Assembly: GCA_016716885.1 (NCBI GenBank)
Contig: JADJUV010000043.1
Coordinates: forward strand, 1 to 64,000
From: Candidatus Trichofilum aggregatum
GTDB lineage: Bacteria > Chloroflexota > Anaerolineae > Promineifilales > Promineifilaceae
Reading direction: 5' to 3'
Length of the DNA stretch: 64,000 bases
Translations under genes and position numbers: made by a program
Notes under the pieces: generated by a model
What the model saw: the letters and a program-made list of their open reading frames with translations, nothing else
Databases searched by the model: none
Told to the model about the DNA's origin: nothing
Shown: one piece after another, positions 19,297 to 28,040 of the stretch
Layout of the letters: each line of letters opens with the position of its first letter
Position numbering within the stretch: position 1 is the stretch's first letter

Positions 19297-20352
19297 TTAC
19301 CAGCGAAACAGCACCTGCTCGGCGCTGAAACCGGGGCCGAGGGCGGCCATGAGGCCGTATTTGCCAGAGCGGACTGTTTCGCGTAGGAACTGTTCCAAAA
19401 CAAACAACACGGTGGGGCTGGACATATTGCCGTAATCAGCCCAAACCCGGTACGCCTCATTCAACTTCTCCGGGGCCAGGTTGAGGCTGTCGGCATAGGC
19501 CTGGAGCACTTTGGGGCCACCGGGGTGGAAGACAAAATGGGCTAACTCTTCGGGTTGGATGCCCCAGGTGGCGCAGGCGGATTGGACCAGACCGGGCATG
19601 TGGCGCTCTACCAGCACGGGAATGGAGCGGGCGAAGCGCACTTTCAGCCCGGTTTCGACCACATCCCAGCCCATGATGTCTTGGGAATGGGGGAAGAGGT
19701 GACTGTAGCTATTGAGGATTTGCGGCCCCGCCCCTTCCTCACCGAGGCGAAGCAGAATCGCGGCCGCGCCATCACCAAACAAAGTAGTGGCAACCAGATT
19801 CGATTTGGACAAAGCGTTAAACTGGAAGGTGAGACTGCATAATTCCACGGCTACCAGCAAGATGGATTTGCCAGGGAAGGCGTGAGCCAACTCGGCGGCC
19901 CGTGCCAACCCGGCGACGCCCCCGGCACAACCCAGACCCCAGATGGGCAAGCGGGCGGTGTGGGCCGGTAAACCCAGACATTGGATCAATTTGCTGTCCA
20001 GACTAGGGGTGGCAATGCCCGTGGTCGAGACCAAAATCACCAGGGCAATTTCGTCAGGGGTGATGCCCGCCTGTTCGATGGCCCGGCAACTGGCCTGTTC
20101 GCTCAGTTGCAAGGCCATTTGTTCGTAGAGGGCGTTGGCTTCGGCGAAGGTGTGGGGTTCGCCAAACCAGGCCAGGGGTTGGGAAAGGTGGCGGTGCTCG
20201 ATGAGGGTGTGCTCGAAGACGGAGATGAGGCGATCAAGTTGATGGACGCGGCCGCGGAATAGCGTGGACGCAAAATCGCGCAAATCGGCCTGGGCGAGGC
20301 GGTGGGGGGGTACGGCGGTGGCAACGGCCTGGATGATGGGATGGTGTTTCAT
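19297..20352 (-). CDS. Type III polyketide synthase
   Basis: Chalcone/stilbene synthase family enzyme that extends an acyl-CoA with malonyl-CoA to alkylpyrones or alkylresorcinols. The 351-residue protein has the full catalytic triad: Cys142 in GLGCAGGVAGL, His276 in FVFHPGGPKV and Asn309 in YGNMSSPTV. The gatekeeping LFGDGAAA motif is present. An acyl-CoA dehydrogenase follows after 12 bp. A nitroreductase-like flavoprotein and a small membrane protein lie upstream on the same strand. The product is likely a membrane-associated lipid, by analogy with bacterial alkylresorcinol enzymes. Confidence 0.93.
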   Translation of the reverse strand: MKHHPIIQAVATAVPPHRLAQADLRDFASTLFRGRVHQLDRLISVFEHTLIEHRHLSQPLAWFGEPHTFAEANALYEQMALQLSEQASCRAIEQAGITPDEIALVILVSTTGIATPSLDSKLIQCLGLPAHTARLPIWGLGCAGGVAGLARAAELAHAFPGKSILLVAVELCSLTFQFNALSKSNLVATTLFGDGAAAILLRLGEEGAGPQILNSYSHLFPHSQDIMGWDVVETGLKVRFARSIPVLVERHMPGLVQSACATWGIQPEELAHFVFHPGGPKVLQAYADSLNLAPEKLNEAYRVWADYGNMSSPTVLFVLEQFLRETVRSGKYGLMAALGPGFSAEQVLFRW

Positions 20353-20522
20353 GGAAATGGGGCGATTGACGATTGATGGGTGGAAAAATCATCAATGAGT
20401 CACATGGGAAAACTCACGCAAAGGCACAAAGAACGCCAAGATACGAGAGAAAAATTCGTGTTAATGGTTCGTGTCACCACAAGTTCGTGCAATTCGTGGC
20501 TTCTTTCCGCAAACGCATCAGT

Positions 20523-21314
20523 TTACTCAACTGGTTCTGTCTGTTCACAAGTATCACGGAAGGCCAGTCTAGCCAGGGTGCGCCGCTGTTTACTTTGCCA
20601 ATCAATGCGCGGCCGCACCTTATCTGCTTCATCCGGTAAATACCCCAACCGGTAAATCGCCATCAGTTCTAGTTCCGCGGGCACTTTGAGCAGGGTGTTG
20701 ATCTCTTGCCAGGCTTCAGGCACTTCCATGGGCGTGCTAACAAACTGGATGCCCATGCCCAGGCTGGTCGTGGTCAGCCAGATATTCTCGATAGCCATGC
20801 CTAGGGAAAGTAAACAGTAGAAACCAGAAAGATCTTCGGGCACATATTCTTCTTTGGTCAGGAGTACGGCCAGGAGTAGGGGGCTGTTGGCGACAAGTTT
20901 CATATTGTCGTTGCCCAACAGTTTGGGCACACCCAACGTATTGAGCAGTCCCAGCGCTTTCTCATTAAACACCTGTTTGATGAACGGGCGCAGAGGGGCA
21001 GGCATGGTGTCAATGTAAATCCCATCCTGTTTTTCTTCCATCTCCTGCTGGCCGAAGCGGAAATATTTGCGGTAGCGGCGGAAGAAACGGCCCTCGGCAA
21101 ACAGTTGGGTCATGGTGCGGCCGCCGATGGCGGCAATTTTTTGGCGGATGGTCGGGTCTTCGATGAGGATGAAGCGCCAGGGTTGGGAGTTGAAATGGCT
21201 GGGGGCACGGCTGGCGGCTTCGATGAGTAAATGTTGATGCGCTTTGCTTACGGGGTCAAGTTTGAAGGGGCCGTTGGTGGTACGGCGGTTGCGGATGGCG
21301 TCAATGAGGTCCAT
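20523..21314 (-). CDS. Nitroreductase-family flavoprotein
   Basis: The 263-residue protein opens with RNRRTTNGPFKLDP and SRAPSHFNSQPWRFILIED, the FMN-binding signature of the nitroreductase fold. It ends with an RLGYLPDE motif typical of this family. A middle insert of about 60 residues (RRYRKYFRFGQQEMEEKQDG...) is longer than in small nitroreductases. It lies 170 bp upstream of the PKS on the same strand and may tailor its product, but this is inference. Two palindromes are present, one in an unusual frame (Gly-Gly-Arg). Confidence 0.85.
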   Translation of the reverse strand: MDLIDAIRNRRTTNGPFKLDPVSKAHQHLLIEAASRAPSHFNSQPWRFILIEDPTIRQKIAAIGGRTMTQLFAEGRFFRRYRKYFRFGQQEMEEKQDGIYIDTMPAPLRPFIKQVFNEKALGLLNTLGVPKLLGNDNMKLVANSPLLLAVLLTKEEYVPEDLSGFYCLLSLGMAIENIWLTTTSLGMGIQFVSTPMEVPEAWQEINTLLKVPAELELMAIYRLGYLPDEADKVRPRIDWQSKQRRTLARLAFRDTCEQTEPVE

Positions 21315-21498
21315 GGAGTTTTCCTTAAAAGAGATGAATTATGAAGGACAGGTCTTCTTCATAATTCCTAACCTGGATAAACCAGACAATTTATCCGCAG
21401 ATTAACGCCGATTTGCGCTGATTAAAGAATCTGCGTTAATCCCCAAAATCTGCGGTTATACTTCTTGCCCACTGGTCAAGAAATTGACTTGTGAGGTA

Positions 21499-21774
21499 CT
21501 AATTCATAATTGCTATCACGTAGCCAGAGAAACCGAGGATCGCGGCCGCGGGGTGAGGCCAGGTTCCCGGTTTGGTTTTGGGCATGATACCTAACATTGC
21601 CAGGGTGAGGAGCAGGGCCGGGTGAAAGGTGAGAATGGTTGCCCCAATGGCCGCTACAAACACGGTGAAGTAGAGAGCGTGATGGAACCAACCAAAGTGA
21701 CGATGACTAAACTGCGCGGCCGCGCCCACCCCTAAATTGATCAGGTACAAACCCATTGCCAGATAAAACAGCAT
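21499..21774 (-). CDS. Small membrane protein, three segments
   Basis: A 91-residue hydrophobic protein with about three membrane helices (residues 2-20, 32-50, 52-66), plus a C-terminal hydrophobic stretch. No family is recognised. Two GCGGCCGC sites (both Ala-Ala-Ala) in only 276 bp support it being a native gene. It may belong to the PKS/nitroreductase group, being on the same strand 185 bp upstream of the nitroreductase. Confidence 0.6.
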   Translation of the reverse strand: MLFYLAMGLYLINLGVGAAAQFSHRHFGWFHHALYFTVFVAAIGATILTFHPALLLTLAMLGIMPKTKPGTWPHPAAAILGFSGYVIAIMN

Positions 21775-22316
21775 TCTAAAATTATAGAGCCGAAAATCAA
21801 CTCAGCCATTGTAAAATCATATGAGAGTAAAACCCCAGATCGTGGCTGCCATCAGCATAAGGTAAGTTGTCGCCAGCTTCGAAAGTACGACTATGTTTTA
21901 TGGCCTCGCCCCGGAAACCCTACCTACCCCCAGGGGGGATCTGGGCGGTTTTTCGGGGCGAAGGCCCTGAACAGGTTCCTTCCCCGAGGAAGGGGAAGGG
22001 GATGGGTCTTCCGACCAAACCGGGCTGGTTCCCCGCGGGAGCGGGTAGGGGATGGGTTCCTTACGACTATTGACAAACCGGCTCTTGTGACCATACTTCT
22101 TGTCCAATAGAACGATGAATTAGATACGCGACTTTGGGGCAATTTGGGGGCGGGCCCCGCGGGGGGGGGGCGGCCGGGGCGGGCCCCGCGGGGGTTGATG
22201 ACAAAAAACGCCAAACCCCAGTTAAGTAGTAAAAACCTGTCTGGTTTTTCTCTGTGAATCTCTGTGTCATCCTCTCCGTGCTCTCTGTGTAACTGCTTTT
22301 CCCAAAAGGAGTCATC
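21775..22316. repeat. Repeat-rich intergenic region
   Basis: Contains GATGGGTCTTCCGACCAAACC, nearly repeated near 44258 (GATGGGTCTTCCGACTAAACC). It also holds a GGGCCCCGCGGGG inverted pair around a G10 run (about 22152-22195), the AAAAACGCCAAACCCCAGTTA repeat also found near 12893, and one arm of the CTCTGTG repeat family seen at 49.7 and 54.9 kb. No gene is supported. Confidence 0.55.
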
Positions 22317-23384
22317 ATGCCTGGTAAAGAACGAAAAAAAGCGCTAGTCCTCTCCGGGGGCGGCGGCCGCGGTGCTTATCATGTTGGTGTTTTGCGCTTT
22401 TTAGAAGAACACGAGTGGGTTCCTGATATTGTCGTGGGTACATCCATTGGGGCTGTCAATGGCGCAGCCATCGCTTCCGGGCACAATGCCTATTCCCTCT
22501 GGGCCTTGTGGCGGCGGTTGGAAACTAAGGATGTGCAAAAACCCAATCTGAACCCACTCAATGGCAATTTCCTGCTCAACACCGCCCCCTTGCGTACCAC
22601 CCTGCAAAATGATGGTTGGGTCAATTTTGATCGCCTCAACTCAGCCGAAGCCACAGTTCATTTGCGCGTGACCGCCACCGAAGTTCATAGCGGGCAGCTC
22701 CATGTTTTTGGTAATAGCCCAGACATTTATCCCAGCAAAATGCGCCAGGAACCCCTCACCCTGGATCATATTATCGCCAGTTGCTCCATTCCCATTGTGT
22801 ATCCGGCGACGGAGCTACATGGCAACTTGTATTGGGATGGAGCTACGGTGGCCAACACACCGCTAGGACCAGCTATTGACGCTGGGGCCGAAGAAATTGT
22901 GGTGGTCATCATGACCCCCTTTGGTGATGAGGATGTTGAGTCAGAACAACAATCATCGCCGCGTAACCTGCTCGAAGCGGCCAGCACCACTCTGGAATGG
23001 GCCTTATTAGCCTCATTCCAGGCCGATTTGAAACTCTTTCGTCGGGTCAATGATCTGGTTCGTTTGCAGGTGGAGAATGCTCGTTTGCAGGCCCAAAATG
23101 CCATGCTCTTGAATCAGTTGCGGGGCGCGGGGTTTGGTCAGGATTATGAAGATGCCAATGGTAATGGCATCCCCGACATTCTGGAGAAGGAGTTTATTCA
23201 ATTACCCTATCCGGTGATTGTGGCCCCCCAACGGCCCATTCCGGTGGAGCAGATCATCCAATATGAGTTAAGCAAACATGAGCTGGTCTACCGGATGGGG
23301 TATGAAGATGCCAAACGCGCCTGGAAAGCGGCGGGCCGGCTGGTGGAAGGAGAGTCGGGGGTGGGTGGAGAGGAAAATAATTAA
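22317..23384 (+). CDS. Patatin-like phospholipase
   Basis: The 355-residue protein has the patatin Ser-Asp dyad: oxyanion loop GGGGRGAYHVG (about 14-24), nucleophile serine in GTSIG (about 42-46), and Asp in WDGATVANTP (about 178). It is likely a lipid acyl hydrolase. The C-terminal third carries a short coiled coil and a DANGNGIPD motif resembling a calcium-binding loop, unusual for the family. There is no signal peptide, so it is cytoplasmic or membrane-associated. One palindrome lies within the oxyanion loop codons. Confidence 0.9.
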   Translation: MPGKERKKALVLSGGGGRGAYHVGVLRFLEEHEWVPDIVVGTSIGAVNGAAIASGHNAYSLWALWRRLETKDVQKPNLNPLNGNFLLNTAPLRTTLQNDGWVNFDRLNSAEATVHLRVTATEVHSGQLHVFGNSPDIYPSKMRQEPLTLDHIIASCSIPIVYPATELHGNLYWDGATVANTPLGPAIDAGAEEIVVVIMTPFGDEDVESEQQSSPRNLLEAASTTLEWALLASFQADLKLFRRVNDLVRLQVENARLQAQNAMLLNQLRGAGFGQDYEDANGNGIPDILEKEFIQLPYPVIVAPQRPIPVEQIIQYELSKHELVYRMGYEDAKRAWKAAGRLVEGESGVGGEENN

Positions 23385-23711
23385 GGGGTGGGTGAATGGG
23401 TGAATGTTTAATGAAGCATCGCCCAGATTCATTAACAATTCAACTGTTCAACAATTGTGCACTACCAACCCCTCCCCAGCGAGGGAATAACCCCCTCTCC
23501 CTTTGGGGGGGGGGAGGGTCGCCATTGCTCATTCCACGCTCTGCGGAATGGTTCCGCGTCTGTGTCAAGTAGGACGCAGAGGCCCTGAGAGCATCCCCAC
23601 GCAGAGCGTGGAATGGTTCGAACCTGAATAGTTACAATTATTCAACCCATTTGAAACACACGGGTAATGAAAGGAGAGGGTAGTTGTTGAATCAGCCAGC
23701 TTTTTCCGCCT
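23385..23711. repeat. Intergenic with 15-bp perfect inverted repeat
   Basis: ATTCCACGCTCTGCG at 23531-23545 is matched by its reverse complement at 23600-23614. Each arm is followed by GAATGGTTC. The 54-base loop allows a stem. No ORF. This looks like a dispersed intergenic palindrome, not a terminator, because no T-run follows. Confidence 0.5.
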
Positions 23712-24404
23712 CTAAACAATAGGGCCAGGGTCTTCGCCTCGTAACAAGGCGGCCAGGGCGGGGCTGTCAGCGTAGTAACCGTGGTAACGTTCGGGGAGAA
23801 GGGCGGCAATCTGCACCATGATCAGGTGGGTGTAGGCGGAAAGTTCGTGGCTCTTGGGGCGGTGGCCCAGGTCGGGTAAGGTGAAGGGCTGGCCGATATG
23901 GCACTCGATACGGGTGCGGCGCAGGCGCAGGCCGTTGCGAAAGACGACATCGGTGTTGATCAGCCCAACGGGCAAGATGGGCACGTTGGCTTTGTTGGCG
24001 AGATAGGCGGCGCCATCGCGGCCGCGGATCATCTTACCTACCTTACTCCGAGTCCCTTCCGGGGCCAAACCAAACACAGCCCCCGCCTCAATGGCATCCA
24101 ACCCTTCCTTCAGCGCTTTGCGGTCCACCTCACCCCGCTTGATATAAATACCCCCACCCCAACGCATAATGGGGCCAAAAAACCAATGGGATTCCCACTT
24201 TTCCCCGGCAAAAAAGCGCGGGGCTAAACCGGGAAACGAGATCAGCAGTATGGGCACATCGGCCGAACTCATGTGATTGGTCACAATGATGTACGCCCCT
24301 TGGGTGGGGCGGTTTTCATGGCCTATCACTTTGTACGAGCCGAAGAAGAGGTACAGGATGATTTTGACAATAAGGCGCAATAGATTGAGAAAAAAGTTTC
24401 GCAT
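23712..24404 (-). CDS. 1-acyl-sn-glycerol-3-phosphate acyltransferase (PlsC type)
   Basis: Acylates lysophosphatidate or a related acceptor in phospholipid synthesis. The 230-residue protein has an N-terminal membrane helix (LLRLIVKIILYLFFG), the catalytic HxxxxD motif in NHMSSADV, the GGIYIKR block and PEGTRS. The start at 24404 begins right before the hydrophobic segment; an open frame extends upstream over repeat-like DNA and is not credible. One palindrome encodes Arg-Gly-Arg. Confidence 0.88.
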   Translation of the reverse strand: MRNFFLNLLRLIVKIILYLFFGSYKVIGHENRPTQGAYIIVTNHMSSADVPILLISFPGLAPRFFAGEKWESHWFFGPIMRWGGGIYIKRGEVDRKALKEGLDAIEAGAVFGLAPEGTRSKVGKMIRGRDGAAYLANKANVPILPVGLINTDVVFRNGLRLRRTRIECHIGQPFTLPDLGHRPKSHELSAYTHLIMVQIAALLPERYHGYYADSPALAALLRGEDPGPIV

Positions 24405-24628
24405 AATTTTTGATCGAAAATGGGAATCATGAAAAAGCAACTGATGACCTGGTTGCCCCACATCAGTTGCAAGGCTTAATGGTAACGTGTCCCCTGATAG
24501 TCGCCAAATTAGGGGGTGGGGTAAGAGTGGCGAGTGGCGAGCGGCAGGTTGCAGGTGGCAAGTTCCCAGAGTTCCTCTGAGTTCCCAGAGTTCCCCGTAT
24601 CTCCCCGACTCCATCGCGTGTGCTGGTT

Positions 24629-25612
24629 TTAATTGCGCTGCCCTTGAGCCAGAATGGTGTAGGTGGTAGCTGTGTTTCCGGGTGGGGTGATGGTGAAGGT
24701 GAAGGGTTGTTGTGCGCCAGGGGGAAGCGGGTCGGGCAGGTTGAATTGATGGTAACCGCTGACATGGCCCTGGGCATCGTATAGGGTGGTGATGAGGGTG
24801 ATATCCGCGGCCGCGGCCGCGCCCACATTCTCCACCTGCCCTGTTATGGTGACCTGCTCCTCGGCAAATTCGACCGTTACCTAAGACACGACCAGTTCCA
24901 GATAACGCGTGCCCGGATCATTCATAGTGCGGCCGCTGATCACCGAGGCCACCGGATACGCCACGGTGCCCGTTACCCCTTCCACCAAAATCCCAAACGG
25001 CCCTTTTTTACCCGGCGGAATAACCCCCACGGCCACCCAGGCTGATAGTTGGGCCATCGCCTGGCCTGACCCGTCAAACAGAGCCAGCTCTACCTGCACA
25101 TTTTCCACCGGATAATCCCCTTCATTGGTCACTTCGCCCAGCACCCACCAGTTATCCAGCGTGGTTTGCACGAGGGTGACGTTGCTCACCACCACCTGAA
25201 TGGGAATAGGCGTTGGCCCTGTGCCGCCAAACACCGGGGTCGCTGGCGGCGGTAATATAACCTGCTGACCAATTTGCAGAAGGCGCGGCTGAATCCCCGG
25301 ATTCAAGGTTTCAATTTCCGTTACCGTCGTGTTGTTGCGAATGGCTAAATCGAGCAGGGTGTCACCGGAGGCGATGGTGTAAATGATAGGGGTGGCGGTT
25401 GGGGTTGGGGTAGCCGTCGGTAAAGGGGTGGGCGTTACCTGAATAACCGGTACAGTAGGGTTGGTGCGTGTCGCCAGCGCAATGCCGATTTCTGGGGTGA
25501 GGGTGGTGGTGGGGGTTGGGAATGGTGTGGAGGGTATCGGCTCCGGGGAGCGGCATTGCACCAGTGTAATGAGGATGAAGAGGGCTACTACCCCCAGGTA
25601 AATCGGTTTCAT
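24629..25612 (-). CDS. LysM/FxLYD-type lipoprotein with in-frame amber codon
   Basis: The start at 25612 gives a signal peptide with lipobox LVQC. A Pro/Thr-rich linker leads to a LysM domain (YTIASGDTLLDLAIRNN...QIGQQVILP, about 98-140). An FxLYD-like domain follows (WWVLGEVTNEGDYPVENVQVELALFD). A TAG at 24881-24883 then interrupts the frame, but the same frame continues for 83 codons with a second FxLYD-like domain (ITGQVENVG...ITTLYDAQG) to a TAA at 24629. The break is a single in-frame stop, not a frameshift, so it could be a substitution, recoding or sequence error. The product is likely cell-wall associated. Three palindromes occur, including an overlapping pair just after the stop. Confidence 0.75.
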
Positions 25613-25670
25613 AGGCAAAAGAAAGTATAGCCCGAATGACGCTAGATGGCAGATGAGGTACACTGACGTG

Positions 25671-28040
25671 ATGACCGCGTCACGCTCTTCGCTCCTGCGT
25701 TTTGGCCTGCAATGGGGCCTCATTTTTGCCGGATTACTCTTCTCTCTGTGGGCCGTCACCCAAGATCGTCAGGCTTCCCAATTTATTCTTTTGGTTGTAC
25801 TCCATCTGATCGGGCAAAATTTCAGCGTGCCGCTGGGGCGGTTGCAGGTGAACCTTTTGCCGCTGATTGGGGTAGTGGCGGTGCTGGTGCTGGGTTGGCC
25901 GGGGGTGGGGGGTGTCACCCTGGTGGGGTTGGTGCTGGCGGAACTGATGTTCCCCCTGTGGCGGCCCTTGTGGCAACGAGCCAACTTTCAGGGTTGGCCG
26001 TTGGCTGTACGATTGAGCCAGGGGGTGATTCACCTCGCGGCCGCATCCCTCTCTGCTGTCCTCTTCACCCAGTTTGGGGGCCTTATTCCCCTCACCGCCA
26101 GCCAGTTGCCCGACGCGGCCGCGCCGCTCATCTGGCTCACCCTGGGCTATGTAGGGCTGGCCTTTGCCCTAACCGCCCTTTATCACGCCTGGTTAAGCCG
26201 CTCCCTCACCGCCTTCTGGCGTGAAGAAGGGCTGACTTTTCTGGCTTATGCGTTGTTGTGCCAACCCTTCGCCCTCATTGGCGCCCTCATCTTCACCGAT
26301 TTGGGGTTATTACCCTTTACCATTTTTTGCGTGGCCGTGGGCGTCTTTGCCCAGATAACCTGGCTGTCCTGGCAACGGCGTTTTATTTTGCAGCAACAGA
26401 TCAACCAATTCGCCGCCATCAACCAGGTGGGTGATTCCTTGCGCGAAACACTCGACCCCAGTACCGTTTTGGATCGCACCTACCAACAAGTGCAAAAACT
26501 GCTACCGGTGGATATGTTTGCCATTGCGCTGATAGATGGGTCGGGTAACTGGGCCGAGCCTTTGCGTATCACCCAATCCGCTCATACACCTCACCCCCCC
26601 GACCATTATGCCCCGGATGGGTTTGTGCAATGGGTGGCGGCTCGCGGCCGCGTGCTAGACCTTGACCGTGAGACGATGCCCTTTGCCGGGCAACATGGCA
26701 TTAACCCGCCCCAGCCCTTGCCCGCCTATTGGCTGGGTTTTCCCCTCAAAACAGCCGAACGAGTGATTGGGGTGATGAGTTTGCAACGGTTTGACCCGGA
26801 ACAGCCGTTTTCCCGTTGGAACCGGGAAGTGTTGTCGGCGCTGGCCGGGCAGGTGAGTGCATCCATCGAAAATGCCCGCCTGCACAGCGAAACGGTGCGC
26901 CTGTACAACCTCACCGATGAGGCCCTGGCCCGGCGATTGGAACAGCTCCAGGCATTGTTGGATTCCACACATGAAGGAGTGTTGATGCTGGATGGCCGCG
27001 GCCGCGTCGCGCTCGTGAACCAATTGGCCGCCCAGCTATTGGGTTATGCCCCGGATACCTTGCACGATGAACCGTTGTTGCCGCAACGGGACGCGGCCGC
27101 GTTGGGTTATACGCCCCAACAGTGGCAACATCACCTGGTTGAGTTGCTCAGTGGGCAGGCCACCTTGAGCCAACGGACTCTCTTCACCCGACCCGCGGGC
27201 GGGTGGGGCAAGGAGCAACCACTGCACCTGGAGCGCAATGAAGGGCCGGTGCTGGCCACCAATGGGCAGGTTATGGGCTGGCTCATGGTTTTCCGTGATG
27301 TTACTGAGGAGCAAGAACGAGCCGCCTGGCGCACCGAACTGACCCGCATGATCGTTCACGACCTGCGGAATCCCGTTACCACCTTGCTTAGCACCCTGCA
27401 TTTACTGAACGACCAGTTACCAGAAACAGGCTCTCCCGAAGGGACGGCCGAATTGGTAGAGACAGCCCGGTTGAGCTGTATGAACCTGCTGGACATGATT
27501 GATTCGCTCATGGACATCAACCGCATGGAAGCCGGACAACTGATTGCCGATGAGGATGCGCTGGCCCTGCCACCACTGGTGGAACGGGTGATGACCCATG
27601 TGCGGCCGCTGGCTTTACGCAAACAAATTACCTTGCGCCTGATCTGTGCGCCTGATTTGCCCTTCGTATGGGCCGATGAAGACATTATCCGCCGGGTGTG
27701 GCTGAACTTACTGGACAATGCGCTCAAATTCACCCCGGCCGGGGGCGTGATTACGGTGCAGTTGCAACCAGAACCACCGCTCACGCCCCATGATGAGCCA
27801 GGCGTGCGGGGCATGGTGCAAGACACCGGCCCCGGTGTGCCCGCAGAATATCAGGAACGAATTTTTGATCGGTTTGTGCAGATTAACCGGGGTGGCGCAC
27901 AGGTGCGGGGGACGGGCTTGGGGCTGACGTTTTGTAAGCTAGCTCTAGAAGCGCATCGCGGCCGCATCTGGGTTGAGGATGCGGCCGCGGGTGGAAGCTG
28001 TTTTGTGTTTACCTTACCGGGAATCCCCATTGTGGCTTAA
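25671..28040 (+). CDS. Membrane sensor histidine kinase (GAF-PAS-HisKA-HATPase)
   Basis: About 789 residues. Residues 1-240 form seven or eight membrane helices (MASE-like sensor region). A GAF domain follows (about 255-410, TLDPSTVLDRTYQQVQKLLPVDMFAIAL), then PAS (about 430-550, LLDSTHEGVLMLDGRGRVALVN). HisKA has His in RMIVHDLRNPV (about 560), and HATPase has NLLDNALKFTP and GTGLGLTFCKLAL. It is divergent from the LysM lipoprotein with 58 bp between starts and overlaps the convergent FAD oxidase by 4 bp. The first Met is 25653, but 25671 fits the membrane start. No response regulator is adjacent. It has eight GCGGCCGC copies, the most of any gene here. Confidence 0.9.
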   Translation: MTASRSSLLRFGLQWGLIFAGLLFSLWAVTQDRQASQFILLVVLHLIGQNFSVPLGRLQVNLLPLIGVVAVLVLGWPGVGGVTLVGLVLAELMFPLWRPLWQRANFQGWPLAVRLSQGVIHLAAASLSAVLFTQFGGLIPLTASQLPDAAAPLIWLTLGYVGLAFALTALYHAWLSRSLTAFWREEGLTFLAYALLCQPFALIGALIFTDLGLLPFTIFCVAVGVFAQITWLSWQRRFILQQQINQFAAINQVGDSLRETLDPSTVLDRTYQQVQKLLPVDMFAIALIDGSGNWAEPLRITQSAHTPHPPDHYAPDGFVQWVAARGRVLDLDRETMPFAGQHGINPPQPLPAYWLGFPLKTAERVIGVMSLQRFDPEQPFSRWNREVLSALAGQVSASIENARLHSETVRLYNLTDEALARRLEQLQALLDSTHEGVLMLDGRGRVALVNQLAAQLLGYAPDTLHDEPLLPQRDAAALGYTPQQWQHHLVELLSGQATLSQRTLFTRPAGGWGKEQPLHLERNEGPVLATNGQVMGWLMVFRDVTEEQERAAWRTELTRMIVHDLRNPVTTLLSTLHLLNDQLPETGSPEGTAELVETARLSCMNLLDMIDSLMDINRMEAGQLIADEDALALPPLVERVMTHVRPLALRKQITLRLICAPDLPFVWADEDIIRRVWLNLLDNALKFTPAGGVITVQLQPEPPLTPHDEPGVRGMVQDTGPGVPAEYQERIFDRFVQINRGGAQVRGTGLGLTFCKLALEAHRGRIWVEDAAAGGSCFVFTLPGIPIVA

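Noticed and set aside
22140..22200. G-run with GGGCCCCGCGGGG as a regulatory element
   Set aside because: Looks like low-complexity repeat or assembly noise; no gene-linked position or conserved structure is visible.
23600..23630. TGGTTCGAACC as a tRNA T-arm
   Set aside because: No acceptor, D or anticodon arms in the right places; it is part of an inverted repeat.
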